Shown here: piece by piece, positions 4,995-5,006 of the stretch
Numbering within the stretch: the stretch's first letter is position 1
Layout of the letters: the number at the start of each line of letters is the position of its first letter
DNA from: Fischerella sp.
GTDB lineage: Bacteria > Cyanobacteriota > Cyanobacteriia > Cyanobacteriales > Nostocaceae
Direction of reading: 5' to 3'
Length of the DNA: 5,006 bases
Assembly (NCBI GenBank): GCA_026419705.1
Contig: JANZYY010000413.1
Location: 1-5,006, forward strand
The notes under the pieces: generated by a model
Told to the model about the DNA's origin: nothing
Seen by the model: the letters and a program-made list of their open reading frames with translations, nothing else
Databases searched by the model: none
Program-made: the position numbers and the translations under genes

Positions 4995-5006
4995 CTGTCT
5001 CTTATA
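4995..5006 (-). other. Partial Nextera/Tn5 mosaic-end adapter (artefact)
   Basis: The last 12 bases, CTGTCTCTTATA, are the start of the reverse-complemented Tn5 mosaic end and face the adapter at position 1. They are not genomic and truncate the peroxiredoxin gene. Confidence 0.95.

Overview
The window is about 5 kb of cyanobacterial chromosome, most likely from a filamentous, Nostocales-type organism. The evidence is four copies of the cyanobacterial HIP1 octamer GCGATCGC (758-765, 1067-1074, 1468-1475, 4480-4487), a ferredoxin-thioredoxin reductase catalytic subunit, a protein that looks like the cyanobacteria-restricted DUF5331 family, and AT-rich spacers carrying short tandem-repeat hairpins. 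Genus cannot be fixed from the sequence alone. Both ends are artificial: the first 19 bases and the last 12 are Nextera/Tn5 mosaic-end adapter, so the genomic part is 20-4994.

Every recognisable gene lies on the minus strand, so the biological reading order is from high to low coordinates. At the right edge is the C-terminal 89 residues of a 1-Cys (Prx6-type) peroxiredoxin (4725-4994), followed by a good intrinsic terminator. A 365 bp spacer holds octamer-repeat arms, a HIP1 site and a possible promoter. Next come a cysteine synthase (cysK, 3385-4359), a thioredoxin-fold [2Fe-2S] ferredoxin (2984-3313) and a DUF5331-like protein with a 16-residue tandem repeat (1964-2920). These three are close enough to be one transcript, although a strong inverted repeat sits between cysK and the ferredoxin gene. 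After a 300 bp spacer there is a membrane-anchored DUF58 protein (500-1663). A 218 bp spacer rich in small palindromes follows, and then the first 87 codons of ftrC (20-281), which runs off the left edge into adapter.

Functionally, four of the six genes concern thiol, sulfur or iron-sulfur chemistry: peroxide reduction, cysteine synthesis, a [2Fe-2S] carrier, and light-driven thioredoxin reduction. This is a loose theme and not a demonstrated pathway. I found no mobile element with a transposase, no CRISPR array, and no tRNA or rRNA. The least explained items are the tandem-repeat tail of the DUF5331-like protein and the dispersed repeat hairpins in the spacers. I see no clear sign of a new multi-gene system.
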